Shown: positions 1-8,532, counted from the stretch's first letter. The stretch is DNA of 32,430 nucleotides from an uncultured Ruminococcus sp. (GCA_946537515.1 CAMNFV010000008.1:1-32430), one strand, 5' to 3'. Notes: generated by a model not told the origin, from the sequence alone. Numbers and translations are program-made.

Positions 1-1573
1 CCGGGTAATCGTCGGACTCTTCGGAATATTCTTCGTTATCCTCCGGGTAATCTTCACTATACTCTGCGTATTCTTCCGAATCCTCGTCGTACCCGTCGAA
101 TTCCTCATCGTATGCATCCGCCTCGTCCGTGTCGTCATCCCCGCCGCGGATCTGGATCATCGGCGCTTCCGCTTCACCCGGGATCTCCACGTTCAGCGGA
201 TCAAACAGCGCCTCTCGCTCTGCAAGCGCCGTGGACTCCGCGCTGCGCGGGAAGAACAGCGTAATCGTCGTGCCGCTGCCCAGCTGGCTCTCCAGCTCAA
301 TCGTTGCATTGTGGAACTGCGCACCGTGCTTGACGATCGACAGACCGAGGCCGGTGCCGCCGATCTGCTTGGAATGGCTCTTGTCTACGCGGTAGAAGCG
401 CTCGAAGATGCGTTCCTTATCCGCCTGCGGGATGCCGATACCGGTATCGGAAACCGTAAAGATCGCCTGCTGACCGGTGCAGCTCACCTTCATACTGACT
501 TCGCCGTTTTCCTCATTATACTTAATCGCATTGTCGCAGAGATTATAGAGCATTTCCTCAACGATCACCGGAACGCCGTGCATCGGTGCCGTATCGCCCT
601 CAAGCGTCATGGTGATATGCTTGCTCTCCGCAGCGGCGGAAAGCTGCTCCTTGACATTGCACGCAATCTCATAGAGATCAAGCGGCAGGACTTCTTCGGT
701 AAAGCTCTCGTCATCAAGGCGCGACAGCCGGATGATATCCTCGATCAGCGTGATCATGCGTGCGGATTCATCGCGGATGCGCTTTGCAAATCCGCTGATA
801 TCCTTTTTCTTGACCATGCCGGATTCCATCATATCGGCAATGCCGTAGATCGAGGTCAGCGGCGTTTTCAGCTCATGCGAAACATTCGATGTAAATTCCC
901 GGCGGAGTGCATCGCGCTTCTCACGCTCAGTCACATCGAGCAGCACCAATACCGCGCCGGTCAGGCGGTTCTCCCGCACAACCGGATTTGCAATCAGCTG
1001 CACAGCAGTATCATCAACCGTGATAGTCGCCGTGCCGCGGATGCCGTCGAGCGCCTGCTTGACAAGGCTGCGGAACGGCTTTGCCTCGCTGAGATCATAG
1101 ACAGAGAAATAATCCTCGCCGGTATCCTCCTGTCCGAGTAATTGCAGCGCAGCATGATTATAGGAGAGCACTCTTCCGGCAGCGCTCACCAGCAGCAGTC
1201 CCTCCTGCATATTATCCGTCAGGACCTTGAGCTGCTCCTGCTGACCGGTCAGCTCATTCATCTGCGTGTCGATCTGCGCCTTCAGGCTGGAAACCTGGCG
1301 CGCCAGCGGCTTCAGCTCCGGATACTGCTGCAAAGTCGATTTGGAATCAAGCCGCAGCTTTTTCAGTTCCATTGCGATCCCCTTGGACATCTTGTCGCTG
1401 ATAAAATACAGCGGAGCGACCAGCACAGCCCCGACAAAGATGCTCAGCGGCAGCAGCTGCAATACGAGCCGGAAATAATTCTCCGTCGGGAGCAGCAGCG
1501 GGTAAACCAGCAGGCACAGCAGCAGGGTCATCCCCATGGCGATCAGCAATTTGCGGAACAACGTTTTTTTCAT
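1..1573 (-). CDS. Sensor histidine kinase (PhoR-like), C-terminus truncated by the window edge
   Basis: Minus-strand frame from ATG at 1573 (MKKTLFRKLLIAMGM...) stays open to the window edge. It contains the H-box VSHELKTPLTSIYG and a G-box GGTGLGLSIVKHGA-type motif, and its start overlaps the response-regulator stop (ATGA). It ends in an acidic tail. Confidence 0.93.
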   Translation of the reverse strand, partial: MKKTLFRKLLIAMGMTLLLCLLVYPLLLPTENYFRLVLQLLPLSIFVGAVLVAPLYFISDKMSKGIAMELKKLRLDSKSTLQQYPELKPLARQVSSLKAQIDTQMNELTGQQEQLKVLTDNMQEGLLLVSAAGRVLSYNHAALQLLGQEDTGEDYFSVYDLSEAKPFRSLVKQALDGIRGTATITVDDTAVQLIANPVVRENRLTGAVLVLLDVTEREKRDALRREFTSNVSHELKTPLTSIYGIADMMESGMVKKKDISGFAKRIRDESARMITLIEDIIRLSRLDDESFTEEVLPLDLYEIACNVKEQLSAAAESKHITMTLEGDTAPMHGVPVIVEEMLYNLCDNAIKYNEENGEVSMKVSCTGQQAIFTVSDTGIGIPQADKERIFERFYRVDKSHSKQIGGTGLGLSIVKHGAQFHNATIELESQLGSGTTITLFFPRSAESTALAEREALFDPLNVEIPGEAEAPMIQIRGGDDDTDEADAYDEEFDGYDEDSEEYAEYSEDYPEDNEEYSEESDDYP

Positions 1574-2274
1574 TCTGTTGCCTCCGTTGTGTCTGAATGA
1601 TGATCCTGAAAGCGGTAGCCGACGCCGCGGACAGTCTCAACGGCATTGCCGGCATCGCCGAGCTTGGAGCGCAGCGTCCGGATGTGGACGTCAACGGTCC
1701 GGCTCTCTCCGGCGTAGCCATAGCCCCAGACGGATTCCAGGATCCGCTCTCTGCTCAGGACAAGTCCCTGATTGCGCATCAGCATGGCCAGCAGGTCAAA
1801 TTCCTTACCGGTCAGGACGATCTCGGTATCATGCACCGTGACCATATGGCGGGCGGTGCTGAGCGTGATTCCCTCACATTCCAGCAGTTCTTCGGTATTG
1901 CCGCTCTCCTCCGAGGTACGCCGCATCAGCGCACGGATACGGGAAAGCAGCTCCATAATCCCGAAGGGTTTTGTGAGATAATCGTCTGCGCCGCTGTCCA
2001 GTCCGAGCACCTTATCGAATTCGGTACTGCGTGCAGAAAGCATCATAATCGGCAGCTTTTTGGTAGCCGGTGTCTCACGCAGCCAGCGCAGAACGGAAAG
2101 CCCGTCCTCCTCCGGGAGCATGATGTCCAGCAGAACGATATCCGGAACTGCTTCTGCCACGGCACTCCGGAACTCTGACGGAAGCGCAAAGCCGCGGATA
2201 TCCATTCCGGAACTCTGCACCGCATAGATCGTAAAATCGCGGATATTCTGATCATCTTCCAGCAGATAAATCAT
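1570..2274 (-). CDS. OmpR/PhoB-family response regulator
   Basis: 234 aa; receiver domain (IVLLDIMLPEEDG, LTKPFG) and winged-helix output domain (RTVDVHIRTLRSKLGD...VRGVGYRF); 4-bp overlap with the downstream kinase. Confidence 0.95.
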   Translation of the reverse strand: MIYLLEDDQNIRDFTIYAVQSSGMDIRGFALPSEFRSAVAEAVPDIVLLDIMLPEEDGLSVLRWLRETPATKKLPIMMLSARSTEFDKVLGLDSGADDYLTKPFGIMELLSRIRALMRRTSEESGNTEELLECEGITLSTARHMVTVHDTEIVLTGKEFDLLAMLMRNQGLVLSRERILESVWGYGYAGESRTVDVHIRTLRSKLGDAGNAVETVRGVGYRFQDHHSDTTEATE

Positions 2275-2305
2275 GATATCCTCCCTTCAATCCATATTCT
2301 GTTTT

Positions 2306-2334
2306 ATTATATCATATTGTGTTGAAAAATGCAA
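2306..2334 (-). promoter_or_regulatory. Putative promoter of the two-component operon: TTGCAT-17 bp-TATAAT
   Basis: Minus strand TTGCATttttcaacacaatatgaTATAAT, about 30 bp upstream of the response-regulator start. Confidence 0.7.
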
Positions 2335-2438
2335 TGGAGAGAAGAAAAAAATTTGAGACCGGCGTATCGTTTCATCAGATTCACCGCGCAGGCCGCTGCC
2401 GCATATACTGCAATATCAACCGAAAGGAGGCATGGCAG

Positions 2439-2534
2439 ATGAAAGTTGTCGTTGTCAGGAGCCCGAAGCTGCTCGCAGGCTTGCTCCGCATGGTATTTCA
2501 CATCCGGAAAGAGGAACGTTGTACTGACTCATAA
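2439..2534 (+). CDS. spoVM: SpoVM-like 31-aa peptide
   Basis: MKVVVVRSPKLLAGLLRMVFHIRKEERCTDS preceded by AAAGGAGG and followed directly by an intrinsic terminator. Pattern resembles Bacillus SpoVM MKFYTIKLPKFLGGIVRAMLGSFRKD (conserved PK-L-G-R positions, basic end). Confidence 0.8.
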   Translation: MKVVVVRSPKLLAGLLRMVFHIRKEERCTDS

Positions 2535-2540
2535 CGCACA

Positions 2541-2580
2541 CCGCCTGCTGTCCGATTTTACGGCAGGCGGCTGTTTTTTT
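2541..2580 (+). terminator. Intrinsic terminator after the spoVM-like ORF
   Basis: CCGCCTGC ... GCAGGCGG stem followed by CTGTTTTTTT. Confidence 0.85.
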
Positions 2581-2657
2581 GCACCCGCAACTGTGCGATT
2601 GTATCCTGTTTTGCAGAGATCAGCAGCTTAAATTGCCGAAATTTCAATAGAACGACA

Positions 2658-2672
2658 AATACAAGTTGTATT
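2658..2672. promoter_or_regulatory. Perfect inverted repeat AATACAA-G-TTGTATT upstream of the cellulase promoter (candidate operator)
   Basis: 7-bp arms with 1-nt spacer, about 30 bp upstream of the -35 element; an outer TTCAATA/TATTGAA pair (2643-2649/2669-2675) partly overlaps it. Confidence 0.45.
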
Positions 2673-2701
2673 GAATCCGTGATTTTCGTCAATATGCACT
2701 A

Positions 2702-2730
2702 TTTACAAAGAGAGCCGGTTCTGATATAAT
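2702..2730 (+). promoter_or_regulatory. Putative sigma-70 promoter of the GH5 gene
   Basis: TTTACA (2702-2707), 17 bp, TATAAT (2725-2730). Confidence 0.75.
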
Positions 2731-2793
2731 AAAATTGGACGAATGTCCAAAAAATGAAACAAGGTTGATACTGTTTCAGAGGGGGTAAATTTC

Positions 2794-4596
2794 ATGAAAC
2801 ACAACAGATTGTTCCGCTTCGGCGGAACCGCAGCAGCAGCGCTCCTGCTGCTCTCACAGCTCGCTGCATTCCCCGTGAATGCATCCGAGCAGACCACCAA
2901 GGACATCAATACCTGCGATTATACACAGGTTTTCGACAAGCCTGTCGAGATCGTGCAGGGCAAACCGTATGATGTCGCACCCGGCAATGCAGGCGTTCCG
3001 GCAGCCGAGCCGATCAAGCAGGTCTGGCTCGATGTGACCATGGATGCTTCATCCGGCCTGCCCGCAATGCCCGCGATCGGCTACACCACCGATGCCTACA
3101 TCAATGCCGACGGCGAGGAAACCACATGGGCCGGCGACGGCCTCTGGATGAAAAGCGCAGTCAGCAAGGCAACGATCATCATCGAGATCCCCGAGGACAA
3201 GCCGCTCAACAGCAATCTCCAGATCCAGATCTGGGGCGAGGAAGGAAAATCCGTCGATAAGATGCAGCTCAATGCACTCGGCTATATGACCGGCGACGGC
3301 GGCACGATCGGCATGATGACGCGCAAGGGCGATGTCAACGGCGACAAGACCGTCGATAAGAACGACGTCACCGCGCTCGCGGATTATCTCACGAGCAAGA
3401 GCACGTCACTCGAAGCTGCGGCCAATGCAGACCTCGACCACAACAACCGCCTGAACGCTGCCGACCTCACGCTCCTCAAGCGCGGCATCCTGGACGGCTC
3501 CTTCGCGCCGAAGCCCAATCAGAATAACGATGAGACCGCAACCGAATTTGTCTCGCATATCAAGCTCGGCTGGAACCTCGGCAATACGCTCGATGCCCTG
3601 CCGACTGCTTACACCTCTCCGACCGCCGCAGAATCCTGCTGGGGCTGCCCGGTCACCACAAAGCAGATGATCGACAAGGTCAAGGAAGCCGGCTTCAACT
3701 GTGTCCGTGTTCCGGTATCGTGGGGACAGAAAATGGACAACAGCACCTACAAGATTGATGATGCGTGGATGAACCGCGTGCAGGAAATTGTCAACTACGT
3801 CATCGACAACGATATGTACTGCATCCTCAACATCCACCACGACAATGATCAGGCAAATCATCCGTATTTCTATCCGGATTCTGCACACTGGGCACAGTCC
3901 GAGAAGTTCGTCACATCCGTCTGGTCGCAGGTCTCCGAGCGTTTCGAGGCTTACGACAATCACCTGATCTTCGAGACGCTGAATGAGCCGCGTCTGATCG
4001 GTCACAACAATGAGTGGTGGATCGACAGCAGCAGCAATGACTGCAAGGATGCAATGAACTGCGTCAACAAGCTCAACGCTGCCGCACTCGATACGATCCG
4101 TAAATCCGGCGGCAACAATGCAAAGCGTTTCGTCCTGATGCCTTCCTACGCTGCAAACTGCGATGAAGCAACGCTCGCAGGCGTCCAGATGCCGAATGAT
4201 GATCGCATCATCGCGGAAGCACATGCCTATACGCCTTATAAGTTTGCTCTTGAAAAAGAGGAAAAAGGCGGCACACCGAACTGGAGTGAGGCAAACGGCG
4301 GCGCGGATATCGTCAACCTGATGAAGCGTCTCCAGAAATATTACCTCAACAAGGGCATTCCGGTTATCATTGACGAGTTCGGCGCATCGAACCGCAACAA
4401 TGAAGATACCCGTGCAGCATGGGCAAAGTTCTATGTTTCGACTGCGGATTCCTACGGCATCCCCTGCGTCCTCTGGGATAACAACCAGTTCGGCCAGGGC
4501 TCCGAGAACCTCGGTCTGATCAACCGCAACGATCTCTCGATCGGATTTCCGAAGCTTCTTGCAGGCCTCATGGAAGGCGCAAAGAACCGCGGATAA
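2794..4596 (+). CDS. Cellulosomal GH5 endoglucanase-type glycoside hydrolase: signal peptide, N-terminal module, internal dockerin, GH5 catalytic domain
   Basis: Signal peptide MKHNRLFRFGGTAAAALLLLSQLAAFPVNA; dockerin KGDVNGDKTVDKNDVTALADYL...NADLDHNNRLNAADLTLLKRGILDG; GH5 motifs IKLGWNLGNTLDA, HLIFETLNEP (acid/base) and IPVIIDEFGAS (nucleophile). Confidence 0.93.
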   Translation: MKHNRLFRFGGTAAAALLLLSQLAAFPVNASEQTTKDINTCDYTQVFDKPVEIVQGKPYDVAPGNAGVPAAEPIKQVWLDVTMDASSGLPAMPAIGYTTDAYINADGEETTWAGDGLWMKSAVSKATIIIEIPEDKPLNSNLQIQIWGEEGKSVDKMQLNALGYMTGDGGTIGMMTRKGDVNGDKTVDKNDVTALADYLTSKSTSLEAAANADLDHNNRLNAADLTLLKRGILDGSFAPKPNQNNDETATEFVSHIKLGWNLGNTLDALPTAYTSPTAAESCWGCPVTTKQMIDKVKEAGFNCVRVPVSWGQKMDNSTYKIDDAWMNRVQEIVNYVIDNDMYCILNIHHDNDQANHPYFYPDSAHWAQSEKFVTSVWSQVSERFEAYDNHLIFETLNEPRLIGHNNEWWIDSSSNDCKDAMNCVNKLNAAALDTIRKSGGNNAKRFVLMPSYAANCDEATLAGVQMPNDDRIIAEAHAYTPYKFALEKEEKGGTPNWSEANGGADIVNLMKRLQKYYLNKGIPVIIDEFGASNRNNEDTRAAWAKFYVSTADSYGIPCVLWDNNQFGQGSENLGLINRNDLSIGFPKLLAGLMEGAKNRG

Positions 4597-4611
4597 GATC
4601 GCAAATCAAAG

Positions 4612-4655
4612 AAAGCCGCTCAGTTTCGTGTCATGCGAACTGAGCGGCTTTTTGT
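4612..4655 (+). terminator. Intrinsic terminator of the GH5 gene
   Basis: AAAGCCGCTCAGTT...AACTGAGCGGCTTTTTG hairpin. Confidence 0.88.
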
Positions 4656-4679
4656 TTTCTCCGGATATTGATATGCCCA

Positions 4680-4714
4680 AAGCAAAGCCGCTCCAATTAT
4701 CTTCGGAGCGGCTT
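4680..4714 (-). terminator. Intrinsic terminator for the minus-strand flavin reductase
   Basis: AAGCCGCTCC...GGAGCGGCTT stem 3' of the stop at 4725. Confidence 0.65.
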
Positions 4715-4724
4715 CATCATGCCG

Positions 4725-5234
4725 TTATGACTGCTTTTTATAGCACGCAATGACTTCACCGATGTACATTCTGTGTGCATCATGGTCGGCATAAAACGCA
4801 GCAGCGGCATCCGCAGGGATATCCTTGATATCCATATCCGCCGCAAAGCGCTTCTTGCAGACGAGCACCAGCTCCGCCTCTTCAAAGCTCATGCCGCCTT
4901 CAACAGCAACCGGATGCAGACCGGCTTCCGCAGCCTTATCGCAGTCTCTGCCGGAATGCGAACCGCAGAATGCAAGCGCTTTGCGATGTTCCTCGCCGAA
5001 GAATGAGACCGTAAACGTATCCTGCTGCTCCATAAAACCGAAGGTATGGCGCGAATGCCGCACATAGCAGGTCACGGAAGGCTTATTCCAGAGCACGCCG
5101 ACCGCGCCCCAGGAGCATGTCATCGTGTTCCAGCCCGCCTGCTCCGTACCGGCCGTCAGCAGAAACCATTGCTTCCCGATTGCCTCAAATGCATCCTTGC
5201 CCCATTCATTCAAATCAATTTTTTGCATTGCCAT
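4725..5234 (-). CDS. Flavin reductase family protein (FMN-binding split barrel)
   Basis: MAMQKIDLNEWGKDAFEAIGKQWFLLTAGTEQAGWNTMTCSWGAVGVLWNKPSVTCYVR...; start chosen at GGAGGTCAAAATATG rather than the longer 227-aa ORF. Confidence 0.8.
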   Translation of the reverse strand: MAMQKIDLNEWGKDAFEAIGKQWFLLTAGTEQAGWNTMTCSWGAVGVLWNKPSVTCYVRHSRHTFGFMEQQDTFTVSFFGEEHRKALAFCGSHSGRDCDKAAEAGLHPVAVEGGMSFEEAELVLVCKKRFAADMDIKDIPADAAAAFYADHDAHRMYIGEVIACYKKQS

Positions 5235-5275
5235 ATTTTGACCTCCATATGCGATGTACTTCTGCACATCATAAT

Positions 5276-6031
5276 TTACGAATGATTCTGCAACCGCAGC
5301 TTGTCTGTAATCAGCGCGATGAATTCCGAATTGGTCGGCTTGCCCTTGCAGGTATTGACCGTATAACCGAAAAAGGAATTCAGCGTATCGAGATTGCCTC
5401 TGTCCCATGCAATCTCAATCGCATGGCGGATTGCACGCTCCACGCGGGAAGGCGTTGTCTGAAACTCCCCTGCCACACGCGGATAGAGCTGCTTTGTGAC
5501 GCTGTCAAGCAGCTCCGGCTCATGATAGGCGCTGACGATCGCACAGCGCAGATAATGATAGCCTTTGATATGTGCCGGTACGCCGAGCTGGTGGATGATA
5601 TCCGTGATCGTGATCGCGAGATCCTGCCCGGCCCGCGTCGAGATCGCGCTCAGCGGCTGCTTATTCGTCAGAAGCGCAATGCGCTCGCCCAGCACATTCA
5701 GATCAAAGGGCTTGAGCATAAAATACGCAGCGCCGTTCTGCATGACCTGCTGCTCAACGAAACTGTTGTCATACGAAGAAGTCACGATAAATGCCGGACG
5801 TTTTCCGTTTCCGGTATTTGCTTTTTTCATCAGCTCAATGGCATCCATATGCGGCAGAATGGCATCCACCACAACGACATCCGGTGTATCATTCCGAATC
5901 GACTCCAGAACGGTATTGCCGTTCTTCGGCCGTGTATATGCGTACATTCCCTGTGAACGCAGGACACTGGCGCAGGATACACCGTACTCCGCCGTGTCGT
6001 CACCGATCAGAACCTTGACTTGCTTTTGCAT
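5276..6031 (-). CDS. spo0A: Sporulation transcription factor Spo0A
   Basis: Receiver domain ([19 protein letters not shown]) plus characteristic output domain [17 protein letters not shown]...[35 protein letters not shown]...[23 protein letters not shown]. Confidence 0.96.
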   Translation of the reverse strand: MQKQVKVLIGDDTAEYGVSCASVLRSQGMYAYTRPKNGNTVLESIRNDTPDVVVVDAILPHMDAIELMKKANTGNGKRPAFIVTSSYDNSFVEQQVMQNGAAYFMLKPFDLNVLGERIALLTNKQPLSAISTRAGQDLAITITDIIHQLGVPAHIKGYHYLRCAIVSAYHEPELLDSVTKQLYPRVAGEFQTTPSRVERAIRHAIEIAWDRGNLDTLNSFFGYTVNTCKGKPTNSEFIALITDKLRLQNHS

Positions 6032-6060
6032 GGTTCAACCTCCTTTTGCTTTATGTTTCC

Positions 6061-6089
6061 ATTTTATCACGCATGAAACACAAATGCAA
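6061..6089 (-). promoter_or_regulatory. Putative spo0A promoter: TTGCAT-17 bp-TAAAAT
   Basis: Minus strand TTGCATttgtgtttcatgcgtgaTAAAAT, about 30 bp upstream of the spo0A ATG. Confidence 0.6.
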
Positions 6090-6119
6090 GAGCGAAGAAT
6101 CACGAAGATCATAGGTTTC

Positions 6120-6126
6120 TGTCGAA
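6120..6126. promoter_or_regulatory. Candidate 0A box TGTCGAA upstream of spo0A
   Basis: TGTCGAA matches the Spo0A core recognition sequence; about 30 bp upstream of the putative -35. Confidence 0.55.
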
Positions 6127-6219
6127 GCATCCACAATCTTAGCGGATGACTGAAATTCACGATGATGCGTTGTTTTCATGAGTAACCGCCCGCAGTTTCT
6201 GCCGTTTTCTGCGGCATCC

Positions 6220-6226
6220 TGTCGAA
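6220..6226. promoter_or_regulatory. Second candidate 0A box TGTCGAA upstream of spo0A
   Basis: Same heptamer, same orientation, exactly 100 bp from the first; a 10-mer (CTGTCGAAGC) is shared by both. Confidence 0.5.
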
Positions 6227-6296
6227 GCGCGGAATCCTGTGTCGCGCGGGCGGACACGATTTCTGCATCATCGGAGAGAATCCGCGCAGCCGGGCG

Positions 6297-6974
6297 TCAG
6301 AGATCGGTCAGGAAGACTGCCGGGATCTGCTTCCGCTCCAGCTTATAGCGCTGGATCTTCGTCAGCGGAATCTCATAATGCCGCATGGATTTTTGGTATT
6401 TTCCGGCAGCAATATGATTATAAAGCATACCGAGAAAGACCAGCGCCTCGGAATTGAGCGCCTTGCGGTTTTCCTCCAGATAATCATAGCCGCCGGCGCG
6501 GTAAAACATCTCCAGCGCAAGCGAAAGATCACAGGCAGGCTCCGCCAGGATCCCCCGCGGAACCTGAAAGCCGCGCTCCCACTGATGCCCGCGCAGGATC
6601 TGATCGAGCTGCGGCAGCGTTTTCCCGGCCTGCGGCGGAAAGCAGTCGTGCTCCAGATAATAATTCAGCGCAGAGACCAGCGCTTCCGCATCCGCATGAT
6701 TCTGGCGCGAAAGCAGCTCCCCGGCCACATCACAGAGCAGTTCATCTGAGAGATATGCCGTCATCCCGTGCCGCAGCGCATCCGGCGGCAGATGCACAAA
6801 TCCTGCATCGTCAAAATCCGGATAATCCGCAGGATAACAGGGCGTATCCTTCGCATAAGGGCCTGTTCCGCCCGTATACATACACCAGCGATCCTCCGGC
6901 AGCGCCGGTTGCTGAAGATCCGCACAAAGCGCCTGAAGCAGCGCGCCGACTGTTGTCAATTTATATTTTTCCAT
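6297..6974 (-). CDS. Hypothetical protein, 225 aa
   Basis: Open frame with GGAGG-type RBS upstream of MEKYKLTTVGALLQALCADLQQ...; no family recognised. Confidence 0.7.
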   Translation of the reverse strand: MEKYKLTTVGALLQALCADLQQPALPEDRWCMYTGGTGPYAKDTPCYPADYPDFDDAGFVHLPPDALRHGMTAYLSDELLCDVAGELLSRQNHADAEALVSALNYYLEHDCFPPQAGKTLPQLDQILRGHQWERGFQVPRGILAEPACDLSLALEMFYRAGGYDYLEENRKALNSEALVFLGMLYNHIAAGKYQKSMRHYEIPLTKIQRYKLERKQIPAVFLTDL

Positions 6975-7123
6975 AGACTTCCTCCGTTTCCTTCCGATGC
7001 CGATGCATCTTCCGGAAAAAAAACTGACTGTTTTTTTGAGGTGTTCGGATCAATAATCTGCGCATAATAATTCTGTGCGGAACAAGCAACACATTTCGGA
7101 TTCCGCAGAGAGGAAGGACGCAA

Positions 7124-8344
7124 ATGATTTTTCGCTGTAAATTTTTCCGGATGCGGCGCATTGCCGCAAGCGCAGCCGTACTCCTGATGAGTCTCTGCGG
7201 TGCGGTACAGTTTTATGCGCACAGCCTGCCGGATCATTTTTATACGGACGCAGACCGTCCGCTTTCGGTCGCAACGGCGCTGCCCGTGACATTCACCCGC
7301 CGCACACCCTCCGTTCCGCAGGGACAGGAAGCGCAGCTGCGGCTCTTCGGGATGTTCCCTGTCAAGACTGTTTCGCTGACGACGCTCGGCCCGGCCAATG
7401 TATATGTCGGCGGAGAGCCCTTCGGCATCCGGATGCTGATGGCAGGCGTCATGGTCATCTCGCTCAGCGAGGTACAGGCTGTCAGCGGGAGCTGCTGTCC
7501 GGCAGCGGAAGCCGGTATCCGGGAAGGTGATATCATCGAAGCCGTCAACGGCAGACGCATCAGCAGCAATGCCGATATTCAGCAGGCCGTCGCGGATTCC
7601 TGCGGCGAAGCCGTTGCCGTGGCGGTCCGGCGCGGAGAGATGCTCAAAACAGTCTCCGTACAGCCGGCCTATGTCGCGGAAGCACAGCGCTGGCAGACGG
7701 GCATGTGGGTGCGCGACAGTACCGCAGGTATCGGGACAATGACCTATTACACCCGCACGCAGAGCGGCCAGATTGCGTTTGCAGGGCTTGGACACGCTGT
7801 CTGCGATGCAGATACCGGTGCGCAGATTCCGCTCGCCTCAGGCGATGTCATCGCGGTCTCCGTGCGGGATATTGTCTCCGGCAGCGCAGGCAGACCCGGC
7901 GAGCTGCTCGGCAGATTCGATATCGGCGAGAGCATCGGAATGCTTTCCGCGAATACGTCCTGCGGCATCTTCGGCTCTGTGATCCGTCTGCCGCAGAAGC
8001 AGATTGCTGTTCCGCTCGGATTCCGGCAGGATATCACACGCGGCGAAGCCCTCATGTATACAACGATCGACGGAACCGCGCCCCGCCCCTACCGCATTGA
8101 GATCGAGGAGATCCGCGGCGATGATGATGCGCTGCGAAATCTGGTGATCCATGTCACGGATACAGCGCTGCTCGAAAACACAGGCGGCATCGTGCAGGGA
8201 ATGAGCGGCAGTCCGATCCTGCAAAACGGCCGGCTGATCGGTGCCGTCACGCATGTCTTTGTGCGTGATCCGACCAGAGGCTACGGCATATTTGCCGAAA
8301 ATATGTATGCGCAGACCGCAGCACTCGCGGCCTCCGCAGCGTAA
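7124..8344 (+). CDS. spoIVB: SpoIVB peptidase (PDZ plus SA-clan serine protease)
   Basis: N-terminal TM; PDZ-like segment CCPAAEAGIREGDIIEAVNGRRISS; catalytic region GHAVCDADTG and GIVQGMSGSPILQNGRLIGAVTHVFVRDPTRGYGIFAENM. Confidence 0.92.
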   Translation: MIFRCKFFRMRRIAASAAVLLMSLCGAVQFYAHSLPDHFYTDADRPLSVATALPVTFTRRTPSVPQGQEAQLRLFGMFPVKTVSLTTLGPANVYVGGEPFGIRMLMAGVMVISLSEVQAVSGSCCPAAEAGIREGDIIEAVNGRRISSNADIQQAVADSCGEAVAVAVRRGEMLKTVSVQPAYVAEAQRWQTGMWVRDSTAGIGTMTYYTRTQSGQIAFAGLGHAVCDADTGAQIPLASGDVIAVSVRDIVSGSAGRPGELLGRFDIGESIGMLSANTSCGIFGSVIRLPQKQIAVPLGFRQDITRGEALMYTTIDGTAPRPYRIEIEEIRGDDDALRNLVIHVTDTALLENTGGIVQGMSGSPILQNGRLIGAVTHVFVRDPTRGYGIFAENMYAQTAALAASAA

Positions 8345-8400
8345 ACCGCGCAGATGCATCCGCAGAAGCCCGCATCCCCGCGGCAGGATATGAAAAGTAT

Positions 8401-8436
8401 AAAAAAGGGGGCGCTTCGCTGTGAAACGCCCCTTCT
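8401..8436. terminator. Intrinsic terminator (probably bidirectional) between spoIVB and ptsH
   Basis: AAAAAAGGGGGCGCTTC...GAAACGCCCCTTCT hairpin. Confidence 0.6.
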
Positions 8437-8532
8437 GTCATTCTAATTCCATGCAGCTTGAGTCAGGAACGCTGCGATGATGCAGATCCTCCGGTAAAGG
8501 CCTGCTGATTCATATATATATTTTGCAGAAAC

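Noticed and set aside
311-1141. 276-aa plus-strand ORF opposite the histidine kinase
   Set aside because: Antisense to a frame with clear kinase motifs; no recognisable protein features.
2385-2420. Possible sigma-E -10 (CATATACT) upstream of the spoVM-like ORF
   Set aside because: Only a partial match and no convincing -35; cannot be supported by eye.
2934-2940. TTCGACA 0A-box heptamer in the GH5 gene
   Set aside because: Lies inside a coding sequence and is expected by chance in this composition; other coding copies were also ignored.
3406-4224. 272-aa minus-strand ORF within the GH5 gene
   Set aside because: Antisense shadow of the GH5 coding frame.
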